Part shown: positions 43,265 to 52,499 of the stretch, one piece after another
Layout of the letters: the number at the start of each line of letters is the position of its first letter
Position numbering within the stretch: the first letter of the stretch is position 1
Assembly (NCBI GenBank): GCA_938016265.1
Contig: CALLWB010000024.1
Location: 1-52,499, forward strand
Length of the DNA stretch: 52,499 nucleotides
Direction of reading: 5' to 3'
Source of the DNA: an uncultured Saprospiraceae bacterium
Lineage (GTDB): Bacteria; Bacteroidota; Bacteroidia; Chitinophagales; Saprospiraceae
Made by a program: the position numbers and the translations under genes
The notes under the pieces: generated by a model
What the model saw: only the letters and a program-made list of their open reading frames with translations
Told to the model about the DNA's origin: nothing
Databases searched by the model: none

Positions 43265-44463
43265 TTAGTAAAGGTAAAAGAAAACTGATTGGGTTTGCTT
43301 CAATTGGTTGCTGGTTTTTACTACTTGGTAATCTCCAGGCGCAGCAATTTGACAGCACAACCTTCAGACCTGTAGACGTTGATTTTTTGTTTACTTACTA
43401 CAATCAAAGTGGTGACCATGCTGCCGTAACAGGTGGAATTGACTCAGAAAAACTCACCGACAACGCTGGAAAAATTTTAATAAATGTGCCAATGGACAGC
43501 CTGACTCAAATACAGGTGGACATGGCCGCCAATAGATATTCTTCAGCTTCCACTGATCAGATCGACAATAATATGTCCTCTGCATCAAGCGCCGACTCAA
43601 GACTGCAACTAAAACTCGGATTTACAAAACAAACAGCTAAACGACAATCTTTCAGTGCAAACTTGAGCGGATCTATTGAATCAGACTACATCTCTACCGG
43701 CCTAGGTGGTACTTGGAAAGTCAATTCACTGGATCAAAACAAACAATTTAGTATTTCAGCCCAAGCGTTTTTTGACAATTGGATTCTATATTTTCCTAAG
43801 GAATTAAGAGACTCCGCGCAGCCTACAATAAATACAAGCAAACGTAGATCCTATAGTCTGAGTTTCACTTACAACAGCGTGATCAATAAACGATTAAAAG
43901 CAGCTATTTTTTCAGATATTATTTATCAAAAAGGCCTGTTATCTACTCCTTTCCACAGAGTATATTTTCAGGAGCAGGACCGGGCAAAGATTGAGCATTT
44001 CCCTTCAAGTAGAATAAAATTCCCTATAGGTATCAGAGCCAATTATTTCATTAGTGACTTTCTGATTTTACGGTCTTACTATCGGTTTTATTGGGACAGT
44101 TTTGGAATACTAGGACAAACATTTAGCTTGACCATGCCTGTAAAACTTGGTTCTAGTTGGACAGTTTACCCTTCCTACCGATTTCACTTTCAAAGTGCTT
44201 CGAAGTACTTTTCACCCTATAAAGAACACGTTTTAACCGACGAATATTATACTTCTGATTATGATCTATCGAAGTTTAATAGTCATAAGTTTGGTTTGGG
44301 TTTGGTATTTTCGCCATTTCTGAGTCTTCGAAGAAAAGATGGAAACTCTAGTAAAATAAATCGATTACAACTAAAAAGTATTTCTGGTCGATTTGTTTAT
44401 TACAACAGAACAGATGGACTGGAATATTATAGTATAAATACAGGAATCTCCGTAAGTTTTTAG
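43249..44463 (+). CDS. DUF3570-family outer-membrane protein
   Basis: 404 residues with signal peptide (MWLQLISKGKRKLIGF to LQAQ). The body is a predicted outer-membrane barrel; the conserved start VDVDFLFTYYNQSGDHAAVTGG, the central RRSYSLSFTYNSVINKRLKA and the C-terminal NTGISVSF are typical of DUF3570. Its ATG (43249) sits within the Cys-codon region of the DUF4266 gene, a 16-nt overlap. It may receive or transport whatever the DUF4266 lipoprotein carries. No function is established. The stop is 6 bp from the stop of the convergent lipoprotein gene. Confidence 0.9.
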   Translation: MWLQLISKGKRKLIGFASIGCWFLLLGNLQAQQFDSTTFRPVDVDFLFTYYNQSGDHAAVTGGIDSEKLTDNAGKILINVPMDSLTQIQVDMAANRYSSASTDQIDNNMSSASSADSRLQLKLGFTKQTAKRQSFSANLSGSIESDYISTGLGGTWKVNSLDQNKQFSISAQAFFDNWILYFPKELRDSAQPTINTSKRRSYSLSFTYNSVINKRLKAAIFSDIIYQKGLLSTPFHRVYFQEQDRAKIEHFPSSRIKFPIGIRANYFISDFLILRSYYRFYWDSFGILGQTFSLTMPVKLGSSWTVYPSYRFHFQSASKYFSPYKEHVLTDEYYTSDYDLSKFNSHKFGLGLVFSPFLSLRRKDGNSSKINRLQLKSISGRFVYYNRTDGLEYYSINTGISVSF

Positions 44464-44469
44464 GCTGAT

Positions 44470-45447
44470 TTATTTATTGATCACCCCAAAACTAGTAGCG
44501 GTATATTCGAAATTTGTGACAATTTCTGTATTAAATAAAGGAACCTTTTTCTCTATCAAATCCCTGATTGTCCCTTTCCAAAGTGTAATTTTGTCATCAC
44601 CAATCGCAAAATCATAATCGTAGATACCTATCGAACAAACATCACTTTTTTCCAGATGGAATACATCGAAGATCACTTCTCGCTTGAAATGTTGACTGTT
44701 TACTTTTCTCTTTGCGCAGAATACTGGTTTATTTAAGCAATTGAGTTTCCACAATAAATCAGGCGGACGTTCTGTTCGGACGTCCCATTCCTTGTTAAAT
44801 TCTTTTTTGGAAAGGCTGAATTTTTTGAAATGGAACCTTGTTTTTCGGATAGGTGGTATTTCAATGTTAAATTCAACAGCAGACTCGAAAAATGGGATTT
44901 CTTTTTTAGAACAACACCCCCGGGCATAACTTATGCCCGTCATCACCATTTTCAACAAATGATTGCCTGTTTTTAACTCATAAAAATAATAGATGGGGAT
45001 ATCGAGTGCCAGATAAACACTATCAGGATAATCATTGTGTGTTGACTTTCCATTGTTTAGATATCGATATGCTTTTTTTGTAGTTTTAAAAGGTATCCTG
45101 CCACCAATGACATCTAGTTTCTTACCATTTTCGTCAAAAAAATCAACCACTATTTTCTTTTCCTTTAAGTCCTGTTTTTCTTTTTTATCGAATGGAATTT
45201 TGAAATTATTGGGTAAGTTGAAAGAAATGTTTGATAGCAATGCATTTTCATAACTTCTAGCTAAGAAAAGATTTCCCTGATTTGAAAATTGACCTTCACC
45301 TTTAACAAATGAAAATTCGATAGGATGAATAGCCTTTGCAGGTTGGTTCTTCATAGAGGAACGTTCTCCTTGATCTTCATCAGCAGTATTCCGACCACAA
45401 CTCAAAAAGATTAAAAAGAAGAAGAGCACACTAAATTTGTTACTCAT
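44470..45447 (-). CDS. Lipoprotein of unknown function
   Basis: 325 residues with a lipoprotein signal (FSVLFFFLIFLSCGRN, Cys17). The mature part is polar and Lys/Phe-rich, beta-strand-like, with scattered Cys including GCCSKKE and LNCLNKPVFCAKRKV. No known domain is recognised. It follows the PAP2 gene with a single base between stop and start, so they form an operon. Likely periplasmic face of the inner or outer membrane. Confidence 0.8.
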   Translation of the reverse strand: MSNKFSVLFFFLIFLSCGRNTADEDQGERSSMKNQPAKAIHPIEFSFVKGEGQFSNQGNLFLARSYENALLSNISFNLPNNFKIPFDKKEKQDLKEKKIVVDFFDENGKKLDVIGGRIPFKTTKKAYRYLNNGKSTHNDYPDSVYLALDIPIYYFYELKTGNHLLKMVMTGISYARGCCSKKEIPFFESAVEFNIEIPPIRKTRFHFKKFSLSKKEFNKEWDVRTERPPDLLWKLNCLNKPVFCAKRKVNSQHFKREVIFDVFHLEKSDVCSIGIYDYDFAIGDDKITLWKGTIRDLIEKKVPLFNTEIVTNFEYTATSFGVINK

Positions 45448-45448
45448 G

Positions 45449-46207
45449 CTATTTCTTCATTTTCTTTTTATGCAACGTTGGCACTAACCAACCTACACCT
45501 GCCCCTAAAAGATAACCTACGAAGATATCTGAAGGATAGTGCTCTCCTGATCGGTAACGCAAATACCCAGTTACTGCAGGCAACAAAGCAGCAACCGTCC
45601 AGACAATAGGCTTAAGTTTTGACTCTTTATTGTAATCAGAATACACCTTTGCTGTAAAAAAACTAATGGCGGAAGCATGAGACATATGGCTCGAGAAAAA
45701 CGACATCCGCCCATCTCGATCAGTCTTCAAATTATCAGAAATTTGCGGATTCGAATTATATAGGTAGGGCCGGTTCCGTTTGGCACTTATTTTTACAGAT
45801 TGCGTAACAAAATCATTAATCAAAAAAGTTTCAACACCCAGAAGCATTACCGTTCCATAGTCTTCCCGAATACCCTCATCCAAAAGCAATACCAGCGGTG
45901 CTGCCATAGTCGTCAGTGCAGTGACGTCACTCCAAGTCGAAAGTTTGGGTTTCCAAAAGTAAGTAACTCCCCTATCGAATCCAGGAATTGACTTCCTATC
46001 CAGCACGGCAATTTCACTGAGGGTAAGGGGCTGAATTTTTGTCTTTAGATACCTAGTCATACCCAAACCAATACCGCTCCCAACCGCAATCGGAAAATCA
46101 AGCTTAAACCTTGGATTGTAAGGAGATTTCTTCTTACTACTTTGAGCAACAACATCATTAACAAAAAGAAGAACAAACAAAAAAACGACAAGCAAACCTC
46201 TATTCAT
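45449..46207 (-). CDS. PAP2-superfamily membrane phosphatase
   Basis: Start chosen at 46207 (MNRGLLVVFLFVLLFVNDVVAQ), a signal peptide; the frame is open to 46306 without one. 252 residues. The three phosphatase motifs are present: KRNRPYL (K-x6-RP type), MSFFSSHMSHA (replacing the common PSGH by SSH) and RYRSGEHYPSDIFVGYLLG. The signal peptide and few membrane spans place it at the periplasmic side. It probably dephosphorylates a lipid phosphate or undecaprenyl-diphosphate-like substrate. It is co-transcribed with the downstream lipoprotein (1 bp spacer). Confidence 0.88.
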   Translation of the reverse strand: MNRGLLVVFLFVLLFVNDVVAQSSKKKSPYNPRFKLDFPIAVGSGIGLGMTRYLKTKIQPLTLSEIAVLDRKSIPGFDRGVTYFWKPKLSTWSDVTALTTMAAPLVLLLDEGIREDYGTVMLLGVETFLINDFVTQSVKISAKRNRPYLYNSNPQISDNLKTDRDGRMSFFSSHMSHASAISFFTAKVYSDYNKESKLKPIVWTVAALLPAVTGYLRYRSGEHYPSDIFVGYLLGAGVGWLVPTLHKKKMKK

Positions 46208-46348
46208 CTTTATACACTTTAAAATATTATCCATCAATATAGATAAATTTGAACTAATAAAATCATTTGATAGGATAACCGTTCTCGGCTTCCTACAAAT
46301 GTTCATTCCATTCTTGCATGAATTGGGTTATTAAAAGAAAATATTTTA

Positions 46349-47470
46349 TTACTTATAATATTTTTTATACAAAACAATGGCCGCAATAATTGCTACAAAA
46401 AATAGAACTAAAAGGACAACCTTAACCCAGGAAGTAGGTTTGTCTCCATTCACTTTACCAGTTTGCCCATTTATCGCAAACTGATAAACTTTATTCTGAT
46501 ACATGTATGAACTGATCCAAATAGGCAACATAATCATTTTAAATGTTTGGTAATACTTTTGAGAATTCACAATGACCCCACGTTGGGTATCTCCACCAAT
46601 TTGAGCCTTTGCCATCGCTTTTAGCCGTTTGTCCATTATTTTATCGGCAACTTTTGATCCCTGATCAAGCTCAAGACTATAAACTTCTGCTTCCCACCCA
46701 AGCATCAAACGAGCATCATAATTCACTACATCACTGAGCTTAAATGGTTCAATTTTTTCCATCAGCTTCTGGTTCACCCCACTAGAAGCGACAACAAGAA
46801 CATCATCAAAGAAATGGCTAATATGACCACTCTTATGCACCCACCTGGTTTCTGTAACCCGTTTACTTTGCATTTCGCCATTCACATTTACCTGACGAGT
46901 TACCGTACTTCGATATCCTGCTTCTCCTGAATAACTAGACTCTGTTTGAGCATCGTATGTCCAAAAAGGAACATAAACACCATGTATTGAGTCCATAGAC
47001 GCCAGTCTTTTTAATTTATTAGGCTTAAACCATCCTTTTTTTATCCAGGTACTAAACTGTTCTACCGCTTGATTTTTAGGTATGGAAAAAGGAACAATTC
47101 CCATTGGCTCGATATAGCTATGCTCAAATGCTTCAAGGTTCACATTTTTTGACCCACAGAATCCACAATCAACCTTTATTTGTGCTTGCTCAATCATGAA
47201 TTTAGCCCCACAACTCTGGCAATCAAAGACTTTCTGTCCCTCACATTCTGGGGTATGATAGGGCAAATCATCAAGCGCATCGTGCAAATTATGCTCCACT
47301 ACCCGATCATTTGCTTTATTTATTGCCTCAGAATGGCCGCAGTGTTCGCAACATATATTCTTCTTTTTTGCAGAATAGCTCAACTTTCCTCCACACGATG
47401 GACAAGGGAGAGAAAGTACCTTTTCTAAAATTATTTCTTCTTGTTTTGGATCAAACGATTGTTCTGACAT
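46349..47470 (-). CDS. Zinc-ribbon protein with a C-terminal membrane anchor
   Basis: 373 residues. Four CxxC knuckles at the N-terminus (CPSCGGKL, CCEHCGHS, CQSCGAKF, CGFCGSKN; about 18-125) form two zinc ribbons of TFIIB/replication-factor-Y-like appearance. A conserved middle follows (VPFSIPKNQAVEQFSTWIKKGWFKPNKLK, GVYVPFWTYDAQTESSYSGEAG), and a single C-terminal helix (VVLLVLFFVAIIAAIVLY) anchors it. Such proteins are sometimes misannotated as helicase PriA-like because of the ribbons, but no helicase motif is present. Function unknown; the membrane topology suggests a membrane-stress or protein-quality role, which is speculative. Confidence 0.85.
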   Translation of the reverse strand: MSEQSFDPKQEEIILEKVLSLPCPSCGGKLSYSAKKKNICCEHCGHSEAINKANDRVVEHNLHDALDDLPYHTPECEGQKVFDCQSCGAKFMIEQAQIKVDCGFCGSKNVNLEAFEHSYIEPMGIVPFSIPKNQAVEQFSTWIKKGWFKPNKLKRLASMDSIHGVYVPFWTYDAQTESSYSGEAGYRSTVTRQVNVNGEMQSKRVTETRWVHKSGHISHFFDDVLVVASSGVNQKLMEKIEPFKLSDVVNYDARLMLGWEAEVYSLELDQGSKVADKIMDKRLKAMAKAQIGGDTQRGVIVNSQKYYQTFKMIMLPIWISSYMYQNKVYQFAINGQTGKVNGDKPTSWVKVVLLVLFFVAIIAAIVLYKKYYK

Positions 47471-48099
47471 ATAATAGATTCTTATGTTGTAAAAATACTG
47501 ATCGAGTTACTCAATCACTAATTTTATTCAATAATTTTAACCCAATTCATGCATTGGGAAATCCGCTTTCGTTAAAAACTCAATCACAACAGGCCCTTTA
47601 CAGTAATTTTGACGCCTAAACATAATGCAGTTACATAAGAATCAAAACTTTTAGCTGTACTTCGTTTTCCAGAAATTCAGCATAAAATAAGTTTTCTCTG
47701 CTTGAATTGAGTTTAATTTAACTAATTGTAGTACTAAAATATATAAGCAGCGTTTTTCAATTTCCAAACGTTAATTTAATGTTAACAATTATTTAATCTT
47801 GTGTTTTGTAACTGTAAGATTTCACTAATTATTTTACAACTAACAATTCATTGAGATTTTAAATAAAAATGAATCCTAAGCAAATCGTAAGTCTTTAAAT
47901 GTTAGAAGATTAAGCACAACTTCTACGCACATTGATTGTTAGTAACTTTTCCAATAAAAAGTTATTTCAACTTCTCGTTTGTAGTCGTTCTATTTTTTAA
48001 ATCTTTTGCCTTAACTTAGAATCAAAATCAGTTGTTTTTTCTAGTTAATTCATTTTTGATCAGAAAAAACAACAATCCATCTAATAGAAAACCCGTCTA
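47471..48099. other. Long intergenic leader region upstream of the giant adhesin
   Basis: 629 AT-rich bp with no credible gene. It contains two hairpins: TAACTTTT-N6-AAAAGTTA (47943-47964) and GTTGTTTTTTCT (48031-48042) pairing with AGAAAAAACAAC (48062-48073), the second ending 26 bp before the adhesin ATG. Neither stem is followed by a T-run on the plus strand, so they look like regulatory structures and not terminators. A word AACTTCTACGC near 47919 also occurs inverted at 891-901. Confidence 0.5.
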
Positions 48100-51000
48100 A
48101 TGTACAAATTCATCAATTTGTTACTACTCTTTGTGGTAATACAATATAATTGTTTAGGACAATCTTTTAGTAACTCTGGAGGACCAATTCCGAACAATTC
48201 TACTAATAATTGTTTTCCAATTACCGCAATGGGGATTGGTACAATCAATACAACCACCGGTTTAGTCAAGGTTTGTTTTTCAATTACGGTAGACAGACCC
48301 GCCGATCTTGACATTTTTCTTCAAGCACCAGATGGCACATCCATCGAAATTTCCACAGACAATGGTGGCCTTAGTGGCAACGATTATTACAATGGCCTCT
48401 GCTTTACCGATTGTGGACCATCTGGCAATATTAGTGGAGCCGCCGGTCCTTTCCAAGGTGTCTATTCCCTTGAAGGGACTTTAAATACTGCAAATAATGG
48501 ACAAAATGCAGATGGCATTTGGCAATTATGTATTAATGATGATAGTGCTACTGGCATTGGTGGCACCCTAAATAGCTGGAGCCTTTCCTTTGGAGATATT
48601 GCCCCTCCTGCATTACCAATTGGACAAAACTGTGGTACTCCAAACAATATCACAAGTCTTCCTTTCGAACAAACATGCCTGACTTTGGCAGGATCGGTGG
48701 ATGACTATAGCGCATGTACTGGTGCTATGGATGGAGCAGATTATATTTTTTCTTACACCGCCTTAGTAGATGAATGTTTAAGTATTACAGTAGCCTCAGA
48801 CTATTCAGCACCAAGTGGATTTCCCACCGTTACTCTTCTGGATGCATGTCCGGACGTTGCTACAGCGGCCAATTGTCTGCAATCAGAGCAATTGTTTAGC
48901 TCTACGGAAAACATTATGCACATTACTGCTCAGGAAATCACAGCAGGAACAACTTATTACATATCAGTTTCATCTACCTCAGGAACTGGGGGAAGTTTCG
49001 ATATTCTTGTAACGGGAGGTACAGGCATAAACGGAAATGACAATTGCCTAAATGCTACACCAATTGCTGAAGGACAAATTTATTGTGGCAACAACTACGA
49101 CACTCCAACACCCAATGCACTCCAAGGACCAAACACGTCAGAAATGACTTGCAATGGATCAATCAACAACATGGTCTACTATACGTTTACAACAGATGCC
49201 GTAGGCTCCGATGTCAGCGTCAATCTTACAAACATTGATTGCGATATCAATTGTGGAGGTAGCTGTGGAATTCAAATTGCACTATTCCAAGAACCAGCAG
49301 GTGGAGCCTGCCTGGGTCCAGGAACATGGGGATCTCCAATACAGTGCGAAACCTCCACCACAACCAATCAATACTACAATTGGACAAGTCTTTCTCCAAA
49401 TACAAACTATTATTTAATTGTTGATGGGAATGCTGGTTCAGATTGTGTCTGGAATTTACAAGTTCTAGGTGACCTGTCAACTTCACAAAACCTACCCTGC
49501 CCTGAGATTGTCTCTAGTGAGTTGACCGTTTCCTCTTGTACAATAACAGGAACAGCCGATTTGTTCATATCAGAATACATCGAAGGTTCTAGCAGCAATA
49601 AGTGTGTTGAGATTTATAACGGTACTGGACAGGCAATTGACCTTGCGGCAGAATCTTATCAGATATTGTTTTATGCAAATGGATCAATGACCGCGACAGG
49701 AGCACCTGTAAATTTAACTGGTATTTTGGCTGCTGGAGATGTTCATGTTGTTTGTGATGCTAATGCTGTTGCTGCATTCCTTAGCCAGGCAGATCAGACT
49801 TTTGTCGGCGGGTTCAATGGAGACGATGCAGTCGCACTTGTACACAATGGAGCACAAATCGATATCTTTGGACAAATTGGTTGTGACCCCGGCACTCAAT
49901 GGTCTTTAGGCGGAAATTCAACACTAGACAACACGCTCATCCGAGACCCCAGCATTGAAATGGGAGTTACTACAAATCCAGGAGGTGCTTGCGCCACTAC
50001 TTCCTTTCCAAATTTAGCCACAGAATGGGCAAGTCTTGGTCAAGACATTTCCTCAAATCTAGGAAGTCATACCTTCTCCGGTACAACTGGCTCAGCTTGT
50101 TGTGAACTTTGTTCGGGAGAGCAAATTTGTATTTCTGTCCTTGGTTCAAACTTGCCTGTAGGCGGTACCATAGATTTCTATTCAAGTCCTACTGAAGGAT
50201 TTAACCCGTATGTCGACCAAACAAATCTACTGGGTTCAGTATCCATTGTTTCGCCCCTAGGAGGACCGATTATTCCTGGACCTGTGGGAGGAACGGTTTA
50301 TAATATGCCAACCTTAACTGGAGCAATGATTAATGCTTGTGGTCCTGAAGGAGAAAATGAATTTGCCATTTTGAATTCTGGAAATACTGGCTTAGATGTA
50401 GTCAATTTCAACCTTTTATACAACAGTAGCAATACCGTTCGTGGCTGCCCTCCACTTCCAGGAAACACAGTAAATGTATATACTGCAGGCAATGCAGCGC
50501 TTATGCCAGCCCTAATTACCAACTTAAATACGTCTACTGGATGTACTATTTTTCAAGCAGCACCAGCATCAATTCCGCCAAACAGCATTCTAATCATATT
50601 TTCTAGTAGTTTGAACCCTGCAAATTATGATTTCTCTCCTTATTGCGGTTCCACTGTTTATGTCCTGTTTGCAACGGGTTGGAGTGCCGCTGGAAACTTC
50701 TCAAATAGTAATGGGGCAACAAGAGATTTCTGCCTTACATATGGTGCCCCTGCAGTCACAGATCTATATTCTTACACAAATCCTGCTGCTACTTTAGATG
50801 GAACAGTTGCAAACTGGGATGCACCAGGTAATGTAGATTCGGATATCCCTCCGGCTGATGATTGTGGGGTAGGAGATGTTTTCCCACAAATAGCGGCCCC
50901 ATTAGAGTTTTGCTATACCTTTGATGACTCTTACTGCACGCAAGCACCAACATTTATTACTGGAATTATTAATCCTCATCCAGATCAAGCGACCCCAACA

Positions 51001-52499
51001 ACAGACGAGGGAACAAACTGCGAAATCACCAATACAAATGCCACTACTGATGAATTCAAATTTTGCATTTTATGCGTAGATTTAACACTCAGTCAAACAC
51101 CAATTTACTGCGTTGGATCAATAAATGGGACTGCCACAGCCACTGTTAACAATGCTAGTCCTGCAATTACTTATGAATGGAGTAATGGTAGCACCCTAAA
51201 TACAATTACTGGTTTAAATTCTGGAATTTATACAATTACAGTAACAGATGCCCCTGGTTGTATTCAAACAGGAGAAATTGAGGTGCTTGAGATCATAGAA
51301 TTGATAACTGGTGTCCCCATATTTAGTGATGTTTCTTGTGCTGGAGAAAGTGATGGCTCTGCTATAGCTTTTGTTCAGGGTGGTACTGTTCCCTATACTT
51401 ACTTATGGAATAATAGTTCAACAAATTCAGTACAATCAAATTTAGTGGCTGGAACCTACACCCTTACTGTAAATGACTTTAATAACTGCACTGCTACAGC
51501 AGATGTGGTTATCGGCGAGCCTGCAATCTTGTCTGGATTACCTGTTATCATTAGTAATGTTTCCTGCAATGGGCTTTCAGATGGATCGGCCAGCATTACA
51601 ACTACAGGCGGTACGCCAACCTATAATTATTTATGGGATAATGGGGAAACTAACTCGCCTGCGGTAGCGCTATCAGTTGGTTTACACGAATTTACAGTAA
51701 CAGATGCAAATGGCTGCACAACTACTGGGGATGTTACAATTACAAGCCCCAGCCCAATATCAACTTCTGTTTCTTCAGTTTCCCCGCTCTGCTCAGGCGC
51801 ATGCAATGGGTCATCTATTATTTCTGTTTCTTCAGGAACACCACCTTATTCATTTGACTGGAGCAATGGAGAAACAACAGCCTCTATTTCAAACCTATGT
51901 GATGGAAACTACAACATTACAGTTACAGATTTTAATGGCTGTGCAGTGACAAATCAAGTCACAATTTCGCCTGGTTCTGGAATTTCTGCCAGTGCCTCCC
52001 TAGTCAGCCCAGTTTTCTGTTTCGGAGAAAGTACAGGTATAGCCACCGCCGTAGGAAGTGATGGTATCCTCCCTTATACCTATATCTGGGACAATGGTGA
52101 AACTACAGAATCAGCTTCTTCTTTAAGTGGAGGTCTTCATATTGTTTCAGTTACAGATGCAAACAATTGTTCAGCAACAGCAACAATAAATGTAACAGAA
52201 TTACTAGAGTTAAGCGGTAGCGTAGCAGTCGCTCAACAAGTCAGTTGCGCTGGAGGCAGCGACGGAGTCGCCATCTCAATTATTACTGGTGGTACTTTAC
52301 CATATTCTTTTACTTGGAGTACAGGAGCAACCGCTGCAAACCCTAACGATTTACCTGCGGGAATGCACACTCTTTTCGTAACAGACCTCAATGGATGTAC
52401 TTCCTCTGCAACAGTCACCATCACCGAACCTCCAGCCCTCACACTTTCTACCACAATTGACGGAAACGTAAATTGCAACGGCGAAAGCAATGGTAGCGC
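48100..52499 (+). CDS. Giant secreted adhesin with P-domain, lamin-tail-like and SprB repeats (3' end outside window)
   Basis: Hand translation gives ATG at 48100 and 1466 open codons to the window edge. Signal peptide: MYKFINLLLLFVVIQYNCLG. About 22-167: a proprotein-convertase P-like domain (PADLDIFLQAPDGTSIEIS, ADGIWQLCINDDSATG, LNSWSLSFG). About 175-480: repeated jelly-roll-like domains with Cys pairs (GTTYYISVSSTSGTGGSFDI). About 485-620: lamin-tail-like domain (LFISEYIEGSSSNKCVEIYNG), with a second related block about 740. From about 1000 on: SprB repeats (Pfam SprB type) of about 76 residues, each with SCxGxSDGSA, GGTxPYxYxWxNG, LxxGxYTxTVTDxxGC; six complete and a seventh cut by the edge. 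Expected to continue to a T9SS sorting domain and to act in adhesion or gliding. Confidence 0.92.
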   Translation, partial: MYKFINLLLLFVVIQYNCLGQSFSNSGGPIPNNSTNNCFPITAMGIGTINTTTGLVKVCFSITVDRPADLDIFLQAPDGTSIEISTDNGGLSGNDYYNGLCFTDCGPSGNISGAAGPFQGVYSLEGTLNTANNGQNADGIWQLCINDDSATGIGGTLNSWSLSFGDIAPPALPIGQNCGTPNNITSLPFEQTCLTLAGSVDDYSACTGAMDGADYIFSYTALVDECLSITVASDYSAPSGFPTVTLLDACPDVATAANCLQSEQLFSSTENIMHITAQEITAGTTYYISVSSTSGTGGSFDILVTGGTGINGNDNCLNATPIAEGQIYCGNNYDTPTPNALQGPNTSEMTCNGSINNMVYYTFTTDAVGSDVSVNLTNIDCDINCGGSCGIQIALFQEPAGGACLGPGTWGSPIQCETSTTTNQYYNWTSLSPNTNYYLIVDGNAGSDCVWNLQVLGDLSTSQNLPCPEIVSSELTVSSCTITGTADLFISEYIEGSSSNKCVEIYNGTGQAIDLAAESYQILFYANGSMTATGAPVNLTGILAAGDVHVVCDANAVAAFLSQADQTFVGGFNGDDAVALVHNGAQIDIFGQIGCDPGTQWSLGGNSTLDNTLIRDPSIEMGVTTNPGGACATTSFPNLATEWASLGQDISSNLGSHTFSGTTGSACCELCSGEQICISVLGSNLPVGGTIDFYSSPTEGFNPYVDQTNLLGSVSIVSPLGGPIIPGPVGGTVYNMPTLTGAMINACGPEGENEFAILNSGNTGLDVVNFNLLYNSSNTVRGCPPLPGNTVNVYTAGNAALMPALITNLNTSTGCTIFQAAPASIPPNSILIIFSSSLNPANYDFSPYCGSTVYVLFATGWSAAGNFSNSNGATRDFCLTYGAPAVTDLYSYTNPAATLDGTVANWDAPGNVDSDIPPADDCGVGDVFPQIAAPLEFCYTFDDSYCTQAPTFITGIINPHPDQATPTTDEGTNCEITNTNATTDEFKFCILCVDLTLSQTPIYCVGSINGTATATVNNASPAITYEWSNGSTLNTITGLNSGIYTITVTDAPGCIQTGEIEVLEIIELITGVPIFSDVSCAGESDGSAIAFVQGGTVPYTYLWNNSSTNSVQSNLVAGTYTLTVNDFNNCTATADVVIGEPAILSGLPVIISNVSCNGLSDGSASITTTGGTPTYNYLWDNGETNSPAVALSVGLHEFTVTDANGCTTTGDVTITSPSPISTSVSSVSPLCSGACNGSSIISVSSGTPPYSFDWSNGETTASISNLCDGNYNITVTDFNGCAVTNQVTISPGSGISASASLVSPVFCFGESTGIATAVGSDGILPYTYIWDNGETTESASSLSGGLHIVSVTDANNCSATATINVTELLELSGSVAVAQQVSCAGGSDGVAISIITGGTLPYSFTWSTGATAANPNDLPAGMHTLFVTDLNGCTSSATVTITEPPALTLSTTIDGNVNCNGESNGS

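Noticed and set aside
46349-47470. Annotation as primosomal helicase PriA because of zinc ribbons
   Set aside because: There are no Walker A/B or helicase motifs; only zinc knuckles and a C-terminal membrane helix are present.
48081-50522. Minus-strand open frames across the adhesin gene
   Set aside because: They are shadows of a long, coherent plus-strand protein with recognisable domains.
51105-52499. Tandem repeats considered as a CRISPR-like or satellite array
   Set aside because: They are in-frame protein repeats of about 76 residues with diverged DNA, not short identical repeats with spacers.

Overview
The window looks like a chromosomal segment of a marine or freshwater member of the Bacteroidota, most likely the Saprospiria (Saprospiraceae/Lewinella-like). 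The reasons are type IX secretion (T9SS) C-terminal sorting domains, SprB-type adhesin repeats, a DUF1501/DUF1800 pair, a TonB-dependent receptor followed by a DUF4249 lipoprotein, SPOR-repeat and DUF3570/DUF4266 proteins, low GC, and several -7 boxes of the form TAnnTTTG. This assignment is inferred from gene content, not from a marker gene.

Layout. 1-2577: edge of a likely integrated element, with an uncharacterised Cys/His-motif gene cut by the window edge, a Bacteroidota-type tyrosine recombinase and a tRNA-Ser(UGA) whose 3' end faces the recombinase. 2578-8500: SPOR-repeat protein, a GC-rich non-coding tract, YbgC-like thioesterase, MATE exporter and a helical-repeat protein of unknown function. 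8679-13450: a large T9SS-secreted surface protein, a miniature internally deleted paralogue of it, a short dispersed repeat, and a possible signal-peptide gene remnant.

13626-31647 is the metabolic core. It holds an apparently complete reductive pyrimidine degradation locus. A small yeast-type deaminase (25250) would turn cytosine into uracil. PreT/PreA would reduce uracil or thymine, dihydropyrimidinase opens the ring, and beta-ureidopropionase releases beta-alanine. A class III aminotransferase yields malonate semialdehyde, and the MmsA/IolA-type dehydrogenase makes acetyl-CoA (propionyl-CoA from the thymine branch). An NCS1 nucleobase transporter with an unusual extra loop of roughly 110 residues and an SSS symporter lie inside the operon. 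A dihydroorotase-like amidohydrolase, an MscS channel, a CPA1 antiporter, a CNT nucleoside transporter and a uridine kinase follow, extending the pyrimidine theme to nucleoside uptake and salvage.

31928-41475: TonB-dependent receptor + DUF4249 lipoprotein, an OmpR/HisKA two-component system, a candidate free-standing small RNA with its own terminator, and a DUF1501/DUF1800 pair. 41842-44463: a compact operon of thioredoxin-like protein, small predicted outer-membrane protein, Gly/Cys-tailed DUF4266 lipoprotein and DUF3570 protein, with 4-nt and 16-nt gene overlaps; this is the best candidate for an undescribed system. 44470-47470: lipoprotein, PAP2 phosphatase and zinc-ribbon membrane protein. 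48100 to the end: the first 1466 codons of a giant secreted SprB-repeat adhesin that runs off the window.
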